From: Megamerina dolium
Lineage: Eukaryota; Arthropoda; Insecta; Diptera; Megamerinidae
Length of the DNA: 64,000 nucleotides
Direction of reading: 5' to 3'
Assembly (NCBI GenBank): GCA_963854835.1
Contig: OY978525.1
Span: 51,311,429 to 51,375,428, forward strand
In this document: in pieces, positions 49,213 through 60,379 of the stretch
Position numbering within the stretch: the first letter of the stretch is position 1
Layout of the letters: the number at the start of each line of letters is the position of its first letter
Translations under genes and position numbers: made by a program
Notes under the pieces: model-generated
What the model saw: only the letters and a program-made list of their open reading frames with translations
Database searches by the model: none
Told to the model about the DNA's origin: nothing

Positions 49213-49738
49213 AGCCTAGACAGACGGCAGCCTAATTCCGGATTACCGGCGCACTTAATCCGAATAAAATAATAAGCTGACAGACGGCAGTATTGCGTAT
49301 TAACTAAACGGCTGATTGCTGTTTTATTAGGTCTGTCCACTTACATTACTATCACTATCAATTTCTGTCATCTATCACTCTCGATATGAGAAAATCTACA
49401 AGAAGTACGTGAACTGAAAACTATCAGAAACTTGTAAATTGACATTCACCTTTCATAATTGGCAGCTGGATTTGTTTGTTCGCCAACACTTTTCATGTTG
49501 AAAACTGTAAACAATTGTTGAAAATTTTTTGGTAGCGAACATACCTAATTTTTTGTAAAATGGATCGAGAAAAATTCACTATAGATAATTTTCAGCGGTG
49601 TTGCCAGCGCAAATTGACCTAATCCTCTTTTATTTTGAGAATTAACTCATAGAGTTTATGCGGATTAGCTGCAGTTAATGCCCGAGTTAATTCGAATTAA
49701 CTCGGTAATCAAGAATTAGGCTGACGTCTGTCTAGGCT
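49213..49738. mobile_element. Non-autonomous inverted-repeat element inside LINE 2
   Basis: 526 bp with 26-bp inverted ends: AGCCTAGACAGACGGCAGCC then TAATTC on the left; the right end in reverse complement differs by one base. A diverged subterminal copy (GACAGACGGCAG) occurs at 49279-49290, and a perfect 24-bp palindrome centred on TTCGAA lies at 49682-49705. No target duplication is evident in the flanks, so the superfamily is unknown. No transposase is encoded. Confidence 0.8.
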
Positions 49739-49744
49739 TTTAGG

Positions 49745-50850
49745 TTGTCTTTCTTCCAAAGCCGGGAAAAAGGGACTACTCAGAGGCAAAATCTTTCCGG
49801 CCGGTTAGCTTGACCTCCTTTCTGTTTAAATGTATGGTGGAAGTACTGGCGGACTACATGGAAAGAACAACGCTTCTGACAAAACCACTGAGCAGGTGTC
49901 AGCACGCACACAGAGCAGGCAAATCCACTGAAACGGCCCTGCACGAACTCGTTCGCGTAGGGGAGAGAGAACTGTCTTGTGGAGGGATATCTATGTCTAC
50001 TTTTATGGATATAAGGATGGCCCTTGCTACTCGTGAAGTCAGCCCAACCATTATAAAATGGGTGGACAGCATGCTGAGTAAAAGGGCAATAAATTTTCAA
50101 AATGGAAGTTACAGACTCAGAGGTAGGGTAGTCAAAGGGTGTCCAAAGGAGGGCGTACTATCGCCCATACTGTGGAACATCACGATCGATTTCCTACTCT
50201 AGCTTCTGGACTCAAAGGGCATACACACCGCCGGGTATGCAGATAACATAGCGGTAACTGTGAGCGGTAAGTTCCTGGACCCTATTTATGATACCATGAG
50301 AGGTGCGCTCAAAATGGTTGTAGAATGGTGCGAGGAACAAGGTCTCTCTGTAATTGCTAGTAAGTCGAAAACAGTACTCTTTACTAAAAGGAGGACTGGG
50401 CTAACAATAGACCTCCTTAGGCTTTTTGGATCGAACATCAACGTATCCAAGGAAGTAAAGTATCTAGGTGTCATCCTGAATAACAAGTTGACTTGGAATA
50501 GTCACTTCGATGACAAAATCCATAAGGGCAAGCGGATATTGCATCAGTGTAAGAAAGTGTTCGGTCTCATGTGGAGACTTACTCCCAGAGCAGCTCACTG
50601 GATCTACACAATGATGGTATGGCCCTTAATAGCGTATGCTGCTGTGGTCTGGTGGCCTAAGGTCAACCAAAAGACCTCGAAAAGCAAGTTAGATAGGGTG
50701 CAAAGAATGGCTTGTATTAGGATTACCGTAGCTATCCGGACGACCCCAATAGAAGCATTAGAAGTCTTTCTAGGGCTGCTGCCGTTGGATGTGCAAATGC
50801 CAATGATGAATGTGAGAAAAATGGCATCAGTATTTTCACAGATAGTTCAT
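49745..50850 (+). pseudogene. LINE 2 reverse transcriptase
   Basis: Motifs in order: FRPVSLTSFLFKCMVEVLAD, CQHAHRAGKSTETALHELV, a degraded FMDIRMALAT for the first Asp motif, GCPKEGVLSPILWNI, and AGYADNIAV in place of YADD. Then SKTVLFTKRR, EVKYLGVILNNKLTW and YTMMVWPLIAYAAVVWW, the typical C-terminal region. A stop near 50200 and the YADN change inactivate it. Confidence 0.82.
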
Positions 50851-50852
50851 TA

Positions 50853-50976
50853 ATGGAGGGCAGGGTGGGTGCTGGAATCTTCTCTAAAGAGTTGGGACTG
50901 GCATGCACTCTGAATCAGGGAAGATACGTATTGGTCTATGAAGCAGAAATGCTTGGTTTAATGCATGCGCTAGACC
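50853..50976 (+). pseudogene. LINE 2 RNase H start, cut by a SINE
   Basis: TDSSLMEGRVGAGIFSKEL and QGRYVLVYEAEMLGLMHALD correspond to the first Asp region and the Glu region of a LINE RNase H. The frame then enters SINE copy B. Confidence 0.7.
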
Positions 50977-51120
50977 AATTGCCAATTGCTTTTCGACAGG
51001 TGGGTACCGTTCAAAAGAAAAATCTTTTCCATATTAAATTTGATATACATCAGCCGGAGATTGAACCACGACCTACAGATCAAAAGGCCAACACACTAAC
51101 CACTGAGCTCCGGCATCCAC
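50977..51120 (-). mobile_element. tRNA-derived SINE, copy B
   Basis: Minus strand: A-box-like GCTCAGTGGTTAGTG and B-box-like GGTCGTGGTTCAATC. It aligns with copy A (2672-2814) over its whole length with about a dozen differences. Confidence 0.8.
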
Positions 51121-51640
51121 TATTTTATATAACTTTAACACTTATTCTTTCCTTTTGCACTTAAAACAATCTTCTTATATTAATTGAACTGATTTCAGAA
51201 GTTCTTTTAGTTTATATAGCTTAATTTTACCTCGTTCTTGAATATAGAAATTCTGAACAAATTGCAATTTCAAATCATTGCCGCATCTTCAGAAGGTCAT
51301 CGTTATTTCAGCTTTGTTTTTTGTTTTTATGCTTTAAATATTACGCATGCATGGTTGTTGCTTACTTTGTTTCTTTTTCAACAACCATGGCAATGAAGTG
51401 CAATATAACCATGACCATGCCAACAACCAACAGTGACACAATGATCATTACGTAATACATAATACGGTAATGATCATTCAGCCACTATGATGTTATTAAA
51501 GTTTAATATTAATTACATAATATAATCTTCATAATTATATAATACAGAATATAATAAGTGTTGTTATAACATTATAGTAATGAAATATAATAATATATAT
51601 AATAGAATGCATAAAAGAATACTTTTATAATGTAGTGAGC
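51121..51640. other. Non-coding sequence inside the Copia nest
   Basis: AT-rich. Could be the LINE 2 3' UTR or further unrecognised insertions. Contains repeated AACAACCATGG / CCATGACCATGCC-type words and a palindromic CATTACGTAATACATAATACGGTAATG region near 51446-51473 (given by position; arms AATGATCATTACGTAAT and ATTACCG-type). No gene seen. Confidence 0.35.
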
Positions 51641-52598
51641 CACGTTAGACACGTACCATTTTGGCTCACAATAGTGATGCAACCATATGACAAACAACGA
51701 TATATCGATGAAAAATAAATCTAAACCTAATAGAAAGCAAGTGACATTCGCAAATAATGAAAAGGTATTAGTTAAAAGAAAACCGGCAAGAATAAGCAAA
51801 AAATTCTTAAAGGATCAGAAGTAATCGATATTGCTTTAGGTGTCGTTCAATACATTCCTGGTATTTGGGCTAATTTGCTTTCTGTCAGACAAACTGTTAA
51901 GAAGGACAACGAAGTAATGATCGTGGTTGTGAAGTAATAAACAATGAAAAGAAAATTGTTGCAACAGGTACTTTATTTAATGACATGTTCAAGCTTGATG
52001 TGTCAAAATCTTTTTTAGTTAAAAACAGTGCGTCAAAGACAAATGGAGAGAGTGAACTTGTTCTATGGCATCGTCGCCTAGGACATCTCGGTTTTGATAG
52101 CGATAGCATGAAGTTCTTGGACAAAAATCGGCATGAAACCAACAAATTGAATATAAACTAGATGTAAAGTCGATTGGTCGATATTTTGTAACTTTTATCG
52201 ATGACTTCACAAGAAATGTGTTCGCTTATGCACTGAAACAGCAGGTGTTCAAATGAATTGTTGACTTTAAACAAATAACAGAGAAGCAAACTGACCAAAA
52301 ATTAAAAACTTTTATTGTTCTATTCTATTGCAGTTTGGTCTTAAACGATCTTAAGTCTTAGGTTACCAGTGTATAAATCCAATGGTTCAATAACGATCGA
52401 CCAATCTCAATACGTCAGCGAAATAATTGACCGCTAGTATTATTCAAGTTCCGTTCAGTATTAATCAAGTTCCGACTGATAACATGCCAGCAGATATCTT
52501 AACTAAGGCTGTAACAAAACCAAAAATATTAGGTTTCTTGAATAGTTTTGGTATGAAAGAATATATGTTAGTATTTCATAGAAATATTTATCTATATT
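51641..52598 (+). pseudogene. pol: Copia pol remnants: pre-integrase, integrase start, pol C-terminus
   Basis: Pieces in different frames: a DSGAT-like protease site near 51673, KQVTFANNEKVLV, YIPGIWANLLSVRQTVKK, SELVLWHRRLGHLGFDS (the GAG-pre-integrase His-rich motif), and YFVTFIDDFTRNVFAYAL (integrase with first Asp). After a large deletion come VPTDNMPADILTKAVTKPK and LGFLNSFGMKEY, the pol C-terminus, just before the right LTR. RT and most of integrase are gone. Confidence 0.8.
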
Positions 52599-52738
52599 TG
52601 TTGGGCCTTCTGCCAAAAAGATCGTAAATGAATAAATATGAATACATAATAAATAATAAATAAATTCTAACTTCTTTCTTTGGCCAACCATAAAACTAAA
52701 AGGACGTGTTTTATTAAAATTATAATACAACAATATCA
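52599..52738 (+). repeat. Copia right LTR
   Basis: Starts TGTTGGGCC and ends CAACAATATCA, followed by GATTG. The two LTRs differ at many positions in their 5' parts, so the Copia insertion is old. Confidence 0.75.
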
Positions 52739-52743
52739 GATTG

Positions 52744-54250
52744 CCTCACCACAGGCTGTCACCTTGACCACTGACATGTTTTCTTCGGCAACCACCTGGC
52801 TTGATTGGTTTATAGCTCGATGGATAGTTACTGATGAAAAGATAAAGTTTTCCTTTCCATCATTCAGTGACCCAGGACCCGATGGCGTATCCAATTACGC
52901 TAAAAAAGGCGAAGATATTCTAGTGGAGGTTCTGAAAATGATCTTTACTGCATGTCTCGTCCATGGGTACACCCCGCACTTTTGGCGCTCTGTGAAAGTA
53001 TTATTTATTCCTAAGCCGGGAAGGGATAACTATTACATGGCAAAAAGCTTCAGGCTTGACTTCATTCCTACTTAAGAGTCTGGAGCTCATGGTTGAAAAG
53101 TATATTAGAGTGGAGGTGCTTAACCCTTAAGCAGCATGCCTATCTGAGGGGAAAGCTCTGTGAATCAGTTCTCCACGACTGTTACCATAGTGGAGAAAAG
53201 GTTGAAAGCAGATAATTGCACTCTGGGTCTATTTGTTGATATTGAGGGCGCTTTCGACAATGTCACGTGGTCCTTAGACAGAAGACGTAATCCTGATGAA
53301 GTCTTCACACGATGGATTGGCACTATGCTATCCAAACGGTGTTGAGAAGAAAAACCTATAAAGCACTAAAAGTTTTCTGGCAATGCAGAAGAGCTTTTGC
53401 TAAACTTGGGGTTTTAAACCGGCTGTGGTGCATTGGATATACACCTGTCTAATTATACCCAGTGTGACGTATGCGTCTGTGGTCTAGTGCCGCAGAACTG
53501 TGGTTAGGTCCACTGCTTCTTCTCTGAACAGACTACAAAGAACTATATGCCTAGGCATCACTGTTCCTATGAGCACCACCTCTGGTGATGCTCTATATGC
53601 CTTACTTGGTTTGCATCCATTGGATCTTCAGATCCGGAAGGAAGAGATAAATGTGGCTTTAAGGCTTAAAACTTATAGAGTCTGGCTTTACGGAGCTTAT
53701 ATGGAATACAGGTCGATATACCACAGTGTCCACTGTTTTTAATGCTCGTGGACGATCGTGTGGCCCATTTAAGCTTCGGGTGTAGATTTGAGATTATTTT
53801 CCCGGAACGAGGTCAATGATTAAGTCCAGAGACTCTGCAAGGAGAATGACTCACATTTAATACACTGACGGCACTAAAACCTGCGATGGTACTGGCACTG
53901 GTTGGTACTTGGACGAAAATACCAAGTACTCGTTCTCCACTGGCAGTATGGCGACGGTATTTCTAAGAGAAGTACTTGCCATACTGCTAGTACTTTAGTA
54001 CTTTAGAAGTACTAAAAGTGGTTTGCTGGATTATTGAGAAAATATGGTATAGGAATCGTATTGGCATTTGCAGTGACAGTCAGGCTGCACTCAAAGCTAT
54101 TGTAAACTCTGCCAGCTCTTCGAAGAGATTCAGTGAATCTAAGAGGAGGCTGAATAGCATCTGAATGAATTGGCGGATGGTTTGTCCAATGAGGGTTCAG
54201 CTGATAAGCCCATGGGTCCCAAACCTATATTCGGCGTAAGCTCTTCTTAG
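52744..54250 (+). pseudogene. LINE 1 reverse transcriptase and RNase H remnants
   Basis: 52744-53075 has SFSDPGPDGVSNYAKKGED and HFWRSVKVLFIPKPGRDN; 53160-53345 has TLGLFVDIEGAFDNVTW (first catalytic Asp); 53500-53742 has STASSLNRLQRTICLGIT and YALLGLHPLDLQIRK. At 53855-54120, in broken frames, come YTDGTKTCDGTGTGWYL and ICSDSQAALKAIVNS, an RNase H. The YADD site is lost. The order matches LINE 2. Confidence 0.75.
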
Positions 54251-54574
54251 ATCCAACGATGGATAATCTGTGCACGAACAAAATTGCGATTGTTGGGCCT
54301 GAACTCAGTTCAGTTTCTACCTCTATCCGATCTTCTTAGTTTTGTTAAGAGTACTGGGAAGTTTGAGGTAGAGTAGTATTCTCTACTCTATCGCTGCCTC
54401 TTATTCCTCTCTTTCTCTCTCCTGCCCTTCTATTTTTTTCGATTTAGGGTTTGGGTACAATCGATATTTAACTGAGTGCCCTTGTTTTTTATCTTGCCAA
54501 CCTTTCAAATCAAATCATGTACAGTAGACAACAAGCAGCAGGAAGAACATCTTTGGCGATAAGAACATGTTATG
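54251..54574. other. LINE 1 3' region and flank
   Basis: No further coding sequence recognised. A CT-rich tract lies at about 54395-54425. No clear poly-A or simple-repeat tail was found. Confidence 0.3.
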
Positions 54575-54655
54575 TTCTTATCGCCTATTTCTTTTTGTTG
54601 ATTTTCGTTTATATGCTATCATCATTCGTGCTATTCACAATTAGTATTTAAGAGG
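54575..54655 (-). repeat. Diverged LTR fragment related to 24.9-25.0 kb
   Basis: TTATCGCCTATTTCTTTTTG, then GCTATCATCATTCGTGCTAT and TTCACAAT correspond to the region 24935-25010 near Gypsy 2 with about 80 percent identity by eye. Probably a solo LTR piece of the same family. Confidence 0.5.
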
Positions 54656-55829
54656 GTCCACCTGTGTGAGCGTGGTATTTCGAACGCTTTTTCGGGAATT
54701 TTCGTTAGGAGAACTAATTCGAAAATAAGAATAAGTTTTACGTTATTTTGAAGGTTTGTGCTTATATTTCAATAGTAAATTTTTCCAATAGTGTAATCCG
54801 AAGGCTTGTACTCATTAAGGGCGTTCAAAGTGACCCCTTCAAAATGAAATACCGAAATTGTGGGCAAGATTACGCTCGAACCAGTTATTTAAAACGAAAA
54901 AAGTAAAAAAAAATATTATTTCTGTTTATATCGTTGAGGTACTGACGTAGGATTTTGACGAAATTTTAAAAATTGAAGAAATGGCAGTTGTTTTTATAAA
55001 AATTATTCGTTTTCATGCTTTTTTTCGATATAAAAACTGCTGTAAAATTGAAAAAAAAAATTTCGAAAAACCGCTACGTGGGTACCTTCAGTTATCTGTA
55101 TTAATGAGTCTGTCAAATTTTCAAATCAATCGGTTAAGTAGATTTTTTAAAACCTGCCCACAAAATTCAAAAATATGGTTTCGAGAAAAACGCTTTCAAA
55201 GTTTGGAAACACAACAAAACTTTGTATTATAGACTCACATTTAATCTGCAGTACCAGGACCATAAACTTCCCCTTCCTCATCCTGTAGAAGCTCTCGTTA
55301 AAGATGCGAAAAATGTAAAAAAAAAATCGATTTTTGAAAATTTTACACAGGTGGACACCCTTAAGGAAAAATTATCAGTATTTCATAATAATACATATTC
55401 TGTCTTACTAAAACAAACACTATTATTATTAATCACTTTACCCTAAATATGCACCCTATATATTCGTGCATAAGTGTGTCCTCTCAGAGGGAGGGCAGCC
55501 ATAATAACCTAATCTAACCTAAACAACATATATACACACAAAAATGTAACGAACTATGAACGAATTCACGGTCAACCTATACACAGTCTTTGTATTGCAT
55601 TACATAAAACAATATACAATATGCTGAGTTTGCAATACCAGAGCTGTGTATATGAGAATATTATTATTTAATTGTTTTTCGTCGTCGTCGTTTATATATT
55701 TATATCTTTGTTACGTTATATGCAGTTCGTCACGCGCTGTATTTATGTTGATTCAGCGTATTCATAAAATGTTTATATTGGTATTTTAGAATATTTATTA
55801 TTTTCCAATATATTCATTGTATTTATATT
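54656..55829. other. Non-coding DNA, possible unknown repeat
   Basis: Short frames at 54981-55232 and 55222-55446 have no recognisable domain. The text looks like interspersed-repeat sequence with A-runs. A (GTC)n-like GTCGTCGTCGT tract lies near 55681. No gene called. Confidence 0.4.
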
Positions 55830-55975
55830 GGCCGTAGCTCAGTGGTTAGTGCGTTTGTCTTCTGATCTGTAGGTCGTGCGTTTAATCCGTCAGTAACAAT
55901 TTGTCATCAAAAAGCTCTGTGGCAAAGCTCTGAAAAAGTGACTTCACAAGAGTTCTGCCGTTCAGAAGCGTCTAA
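55830..55975 (+). mobile_element. tRNA-derived SINE, copy C
   Basis: Starts GCCGTAGCTCAGTGGTTAGT (A-box) and has GGTCGTGCGTTTAATCC (degraded B-box). The head matches copies A and B (TTCTGATCTGTAGGTCGTGC). The body differs (CAAAAAGCTCTGTGGCAAAG and following), so it is a subfamily with another body or a chimaera. The 3' end is approximate. Confidence 0.7.
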
Positions 55976-58854
55976 TATAAGTAGGTCTCTTCGAATACAA
56001 AAATGATCTAAAATTACCATAGTATGAAGACAATAGCAGATGTAATTCAATACCGCTGGTTTAAGTGGAAAATATGTTGCGATTTACAAGTGGTTGCACT
56101 ACTATGATGCGTTAGGGAAGGATCCTTGAAACACCAATGCTTTTTGTGTATGGGAGCAACGCAAAAATGAATACTACTACTTCAGCTCTAAGTGGAATTT
56201 AATAGCGTAGGATGACGTAAAATTATTTTATGTCCAAAATTTATAACAAAATAAAAGAATTTTGTCTAAATTAGTGGAACTAATTTATCATATTTGAATT
56301 CACAAGGCACTTGTACATTGGAATATTTATATTATTTCTTTTCACTAAAAAAAAGTCGCATAAGTGATATTAATTAAACGAATTGATCTAGAAAAACGGA
56401 CAAATAGGAGTATCTTATTTTTAGCCCAGTGCGATCACGGCCACAAAATAAGATATATGTTAGAAGTTGTCACGATACTCACATATAGGAAATGAAAGCT
56501 GCAAAAAAATTTCTAGAATCAAAATATAATTTTTTTTAATTCAGAAGGATCGCGTTGGTTGGCGTTCTTCATTACGTCTACTATTGATTCTATTCGTCAT
56601 TTGTTCACGTATTGTTTTCTCTTATTCCTGTGAAAACGTTTTTCAATAAAAAAAAATATATAAATAAAACAATTGAACAAGTTCAGTTTTTGTTAAATTT
56701 TTATTTTGCTTATAAAAATTATTGATTCTGCACAAAAAATGATTTCCGCAATTGCAGAACGAAGTGAATAATACGAATTACAGCATTTTTTTTTTTCTTT
56801 TCTTTGACAAACGTTTTTTTCATACCCTCCAGGAATTTATTTCAAATTAACAACCTTAATATAAATTCTTACATGACAAACGATTGCATTCTGTTATGCG
56901 ATATTACGGATTGAAGATTATAGTATGAAATCCGATAATTAATTCGATAGTTATCTTATCTGCTATTCGATTTCACACGACAAGTGGCTCACTATTTTTG
57001 GACGCTAATTTGCTGCATTAAGAAATAAACATTTAATTCGGAAACTTTTCTAAACATTTAAGTACTGAAATGAGAAAAATTAATTTTTGAAGTGAACTCA
57101 AACGAAATACCAAAACTTTTACTGCTGTGGGTACTACAGTACGTCACCGGATGAATTGCAACAGGTAGACCAAGACATAATTTTTCCATCGAAAAAACAA
57201 ATACAATAAAATGATGTGTTTGGAATCTAAAATATAAACTGAAAAAAAGGGTGCATACAACCATGCAGAAAACACGGTAACTGGAGGTGAACAGGCTGAC
57301 CTATTCCACATGTATTAAAACGATAATACAAAAACTGTTTTTTACGATAAGCTTGCATGCGTTTATCGTCTATGGTGTGAAAATTCGTGTAACGGTTTCA
57401 TATGAACAATCGGTTTTCTTACTTATATAACAATATATATGAGCTGTAATTTTTCCGATCGGTATTCATAGTTAAAACCAATATAGTACATTATATATGG
57501 AAAATTAAGGGTAGTCAGTCATGCATTTTCCCCTCCGGCGGCGACTCTTAGTAGCGGATGGAAGAAATTTTATAAAAGCTCCATTTTTGTAATGGAGGCC
57601 CTATGGAGATAGGAAGTGAGTATGTTTTCAAAAAATATTAGAAACAAGATATGAATGTGGGCTAGTCATATATTTTACCTTCTAGGGGTGACTCCTGGGC
57701 AGTACCAAATTTTTACTCTGACCTCGATGACCATCCACACCCGATTCCCACAATTTTTTGGTTCACGTATTTATTGAGGAACCATAAAAATTAAAAGGGT
57801 TGGTGCATATCGATTAGTCAAATTGTTTACCAACTTTTTCCGTATGCTTAAATTTGACTAGACTCTGTAAAAAAACATCACATTCATTACAAGTGTCGAT
57901 TTATTTCCATGCAAAATAATTTCTCACATTTTTTTCGAAATAACATCGTAAAACGATACAATACAACTGGTTGAAATTATAAAACTTGATACAAAACTGG
58001 AAACTTATTAAATTTTAATAAAAACTATAGTAAATTCCATAAATGGCGCAATTGCGCAAGTGTCCAAAACGTTGAAAATATGTATGCATGTGTGTCTGAC
58101 CATCTTCAAGGAAAAATTATGTCCATACTGTATAGATATAATGAACGAAAAAAAAGAAAGGACAAATTGAATTTGCTGATGAGAACTCTCCAGAATAATT
58201 AGCAAACTTCTAATGTTTTTCTTTGAGTTTGTCTGAGCTTTGAAGGATGTGTGAACGTTCAGTCATCATTTCCACGAATCCACGAATATCTGATTGTAAG
58301 CCACATCGGAATTAATAATCGTGATTTCCCGACGTGGAAAATCCATCGGGATCTTAGTAGTATATAATGATTGACATGACAGTAAGTTTTTATAGCAAAA
58401 TGTAACATTGAAAGAATAAATAACAAGGTGGATACGGCACGAAACCAAACGGAAATTTTGAAAATAAATTAATTAAAATAGTAATAATAATAGAACAAGT
58501 GTTCTATTACTTATTGAAACGCATTGTTAGCAGAATTTAATGACACACATTTTAGAGAAAGTGGGAAGGTAGTAATAATTCCGTTACTTTTAGTTTGATC
58601 GTTTAAATCACCGTGCAAACACACATGGATTAAATTTTACAAGTGTATAAAAATACAACCAACTGATGGTCCACACATTTCCTCATAAATCTCATGGAAA
58701 CGGAAGTAATGCATGTGCAGCTGTAATTCACATTAATAAATTCCGCAACATTTCATCAGTTAATTCAGCATAAATTATTTAAACAGAACGTCATTATTGA
58801 CCCATTTAATTTTTAAGTAAATAAACTAAATATTACTTCTGCTGTTCGTTAAAT
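55976..58854. other. AT-rich intergenic DNA or RYBP 3' region
   Basis: No coding sequence supported. Two related stretches at about 57505-57545 and 57660-57705 (GTCATGCATTTTCCCCTCCGG.. and GTCATATATTTTACCTTCTAG.., each followed by GACTC) suggest a local duplication. Part of this region next to 58855 is probably the RYBP 3' UTR; the polyadenylation site was not identified. Confidence 0.4.
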
Positions 58855-59171
58855 TTAACTGCGGGAATCATTGCTTTCACTGAAACTCTGTTCGCTTGAC
58901 TCACGCCTACTACCTATAGGTTTAGGCTTGTATTCCGTTATAAATACCGTTACTGAATTTACAGTTACTTCGCGTGTTTGCGCAGACGATCGATCAACAT
59001 TTTTCAAACGTGCAGGATATTTTTTGTGCTTGTGTTTGTCGTGGCCTGCACCATTGCGTGAGCTAGATATGGATTTATTACCGTTTGGCATTGCTCCGGA
59101 GGCACCGGGTAATGTGGCAGCTTGTTGAGCGACGAGTGCTGAATTTAAACGTGGTTTACGCGTTGATGTTC
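58855..59171 (-). CDS. RYBP: RYBP last coding exon (Polycomb RING1/YY1-binding protein)
   Basis: The acceptor TTTATTTACAG|GAACATC at 59172-59180 opens an exon whose product starts GTSTRKPRLNSALVAQQ, exactly the sequence that follows the RanBP2-type zinc finger in RYBP/YAF2 proteins. Then come a Ser/Asn-rich linker, a HDKHKHKKYPARLKNVDRS patch and the conserved C-terminal region SSAQTREVTVNSVTVFITE, which in the family folds on binding RING1B within non-canonical PRC1. It ends in a Ser-rich tail and TAA at 58857-58855. The first codon is split by the intron. The zinc-finger exon is upstream, beyond at least 4.8 kb of TE-filled intron, and not in the window. The exon looks intact. Confidence 0.9.
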
Positions 59172-59401
<230 letters not shown>

Positions 59402-60262
59402 TCCGGTAATTCAGAATTCATCGAAAAAATAAATATAGAGGAATTCATCGTCGGAATACGTGAACGAGAGACTAATCGCGCCATAGCAATATCACCAAGG
59501 AATACATATGCCGAAGCAGTTAGTAGTGCCTTGAGTACGTATGAAGCCGCCAGTTTGATGTGTCGACCAATGACACAAATACTCCAACTAGAAATAGAAA
59601 CAACAGTAAAATCAGTAGTTCAGCCTGAAGCAAGAATAAGTGGTCGACGTGAAAACAAATTTACTTGTAAACGCATCGTATGAGATAAACGGGGACATAT
59701 GGCGTGTGATTGTCATCAATCGATTGCGAAGCCTAAATGAAGAACAAGGAATCAATGCAAAATCAAATTTACTGTTAAGTGCTTCATATGCGACAAAAGA
59801 GGACACGTACGAGTACAAGATCAGTGGAGCGACACAGATTTCGTGAAGATTATGGAATACAAGGAGCAGAGTGTACGTCCATATTGGAAAGAAATTGCTA
59901 GAGAGAGTCCAATAGCAAAGGCATACTGGGCGTACATTGGCAAAGCCTGCAATTGAGAGATGGAAGTCTATTCCGAGCATGGGAAAGTGAAGATGGTAAA
60001 ATCACGAATGATCTTCTAGTAGTACTCAAGTCAATAATACACGAAGTTATAGCTGAGTATCACAATGCTTCCAGAGGAGGTCATTTGGGCATCACCAAAA
60101 CCATCAAGAAAATAAAGAAACGATTACTTTAGTAAATGACCTGAAGTATACCCCATTCCAAATCAAGAAGCTAGTACAGTTGTGGATTTATTCGTTAACC
60201 AATGGATTACCGATGAAGTTACACTCAGACGAAGGTCGAAATTTCGAATCAATTCTATTCCG
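59402..60262 (+). pseudogene. Gypsy relic of the Gypsy 2 family, gag joined to integrase region by deletion
   Basis: Plus strand: a gag end with [18 protein letters not shown] and two CCHC-like knuckles (FTCKR..DKRGHMACDC and KCFICDKRGHV). At about 59833 the sequence jumps to FVKIMEYKEQSVRPYWKEIA, the linker seen at 26337-26888. It continues in broken frames with GHLGITKTIKK, PMKLHSDEGRNFES and IPNQEAS-like sequence. Protease, RT and RNase H are deleted. Confidence 0.75.
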
Positions 60263-60379
60263 CAGCTGGTGCGGCTAGAACCAGAAAAAACACGAGTTCA
60301 AAATATTTTCCGTTCATTTATGTAGTATGTAATTTAGAAACTTTCCTTATGAATTTATAAAATAATTTATTTGTTTTTT
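60263..60379. other. Short non-coding junction
   Basis: AT-rich sequence between two relics; no feature seen. Confidence 0.4.

Larger units (their letters stand above)
47830..50976 (+). mobile_element. I/R1-type LINE 2 inside Copia
   Basis: Plus-strand LINE: endonuclease (47890-48420), linker (48520-49032), RT start (49030-49200), an inserted inverted-repeat element (49213-49738), RT (49745-50200 and 50220-50850) and the RNase H start (50853-50976), which is cut by SINE copy B. Better preserved than LINE 1, consistent with being younger. Confidence 0.82.
46721..52738 (+). mobile_element. Copia LTR retrotransposon, split by LINE 2
   Basis: Left LTR 46721-46881, right LTR 52599-52738, both starting TGTTG and ending CAACAATATCA. 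The 5-bp duplication GATTG flanks the whole element (46716-46720 and 52739-52743). Between the LTRs are gag, pre-integrase and integrase remnants and the C-terminus of pol, plus the inserted LINE 2. Much of pol is deleted. Confidence 0.88.
45300..54470 (+). mobile_element. I/R1-type LINE 1, split by a Copia element at 46721-52738
   Basis: Plus-strand LINE relic. The endonuclease region lies left of the Copia insertion (about 46050-46715) and the RT and RNase H right of it (52744-54250). The RT-linker sequence meets at the GATTG duplication. All frames are heavily interrupted, so this is the oldest layer of the nest. Its outer limits are approximate. Confidence 0.7.

Noticed and set aside
54981..55446. 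Two short plus-strand frames as a possible gene
   Set aside because: No domain, many A-runs, and an appearance like interspersed-repeat sequence.
55830..55902. Possible tRNA gene on the plus strand
   Set aside because: The A-box is good, but the B-box is degraded and the arms do not pair as a cloverleaf. The head is shared with two other dispersed copies, so it is a SINE.
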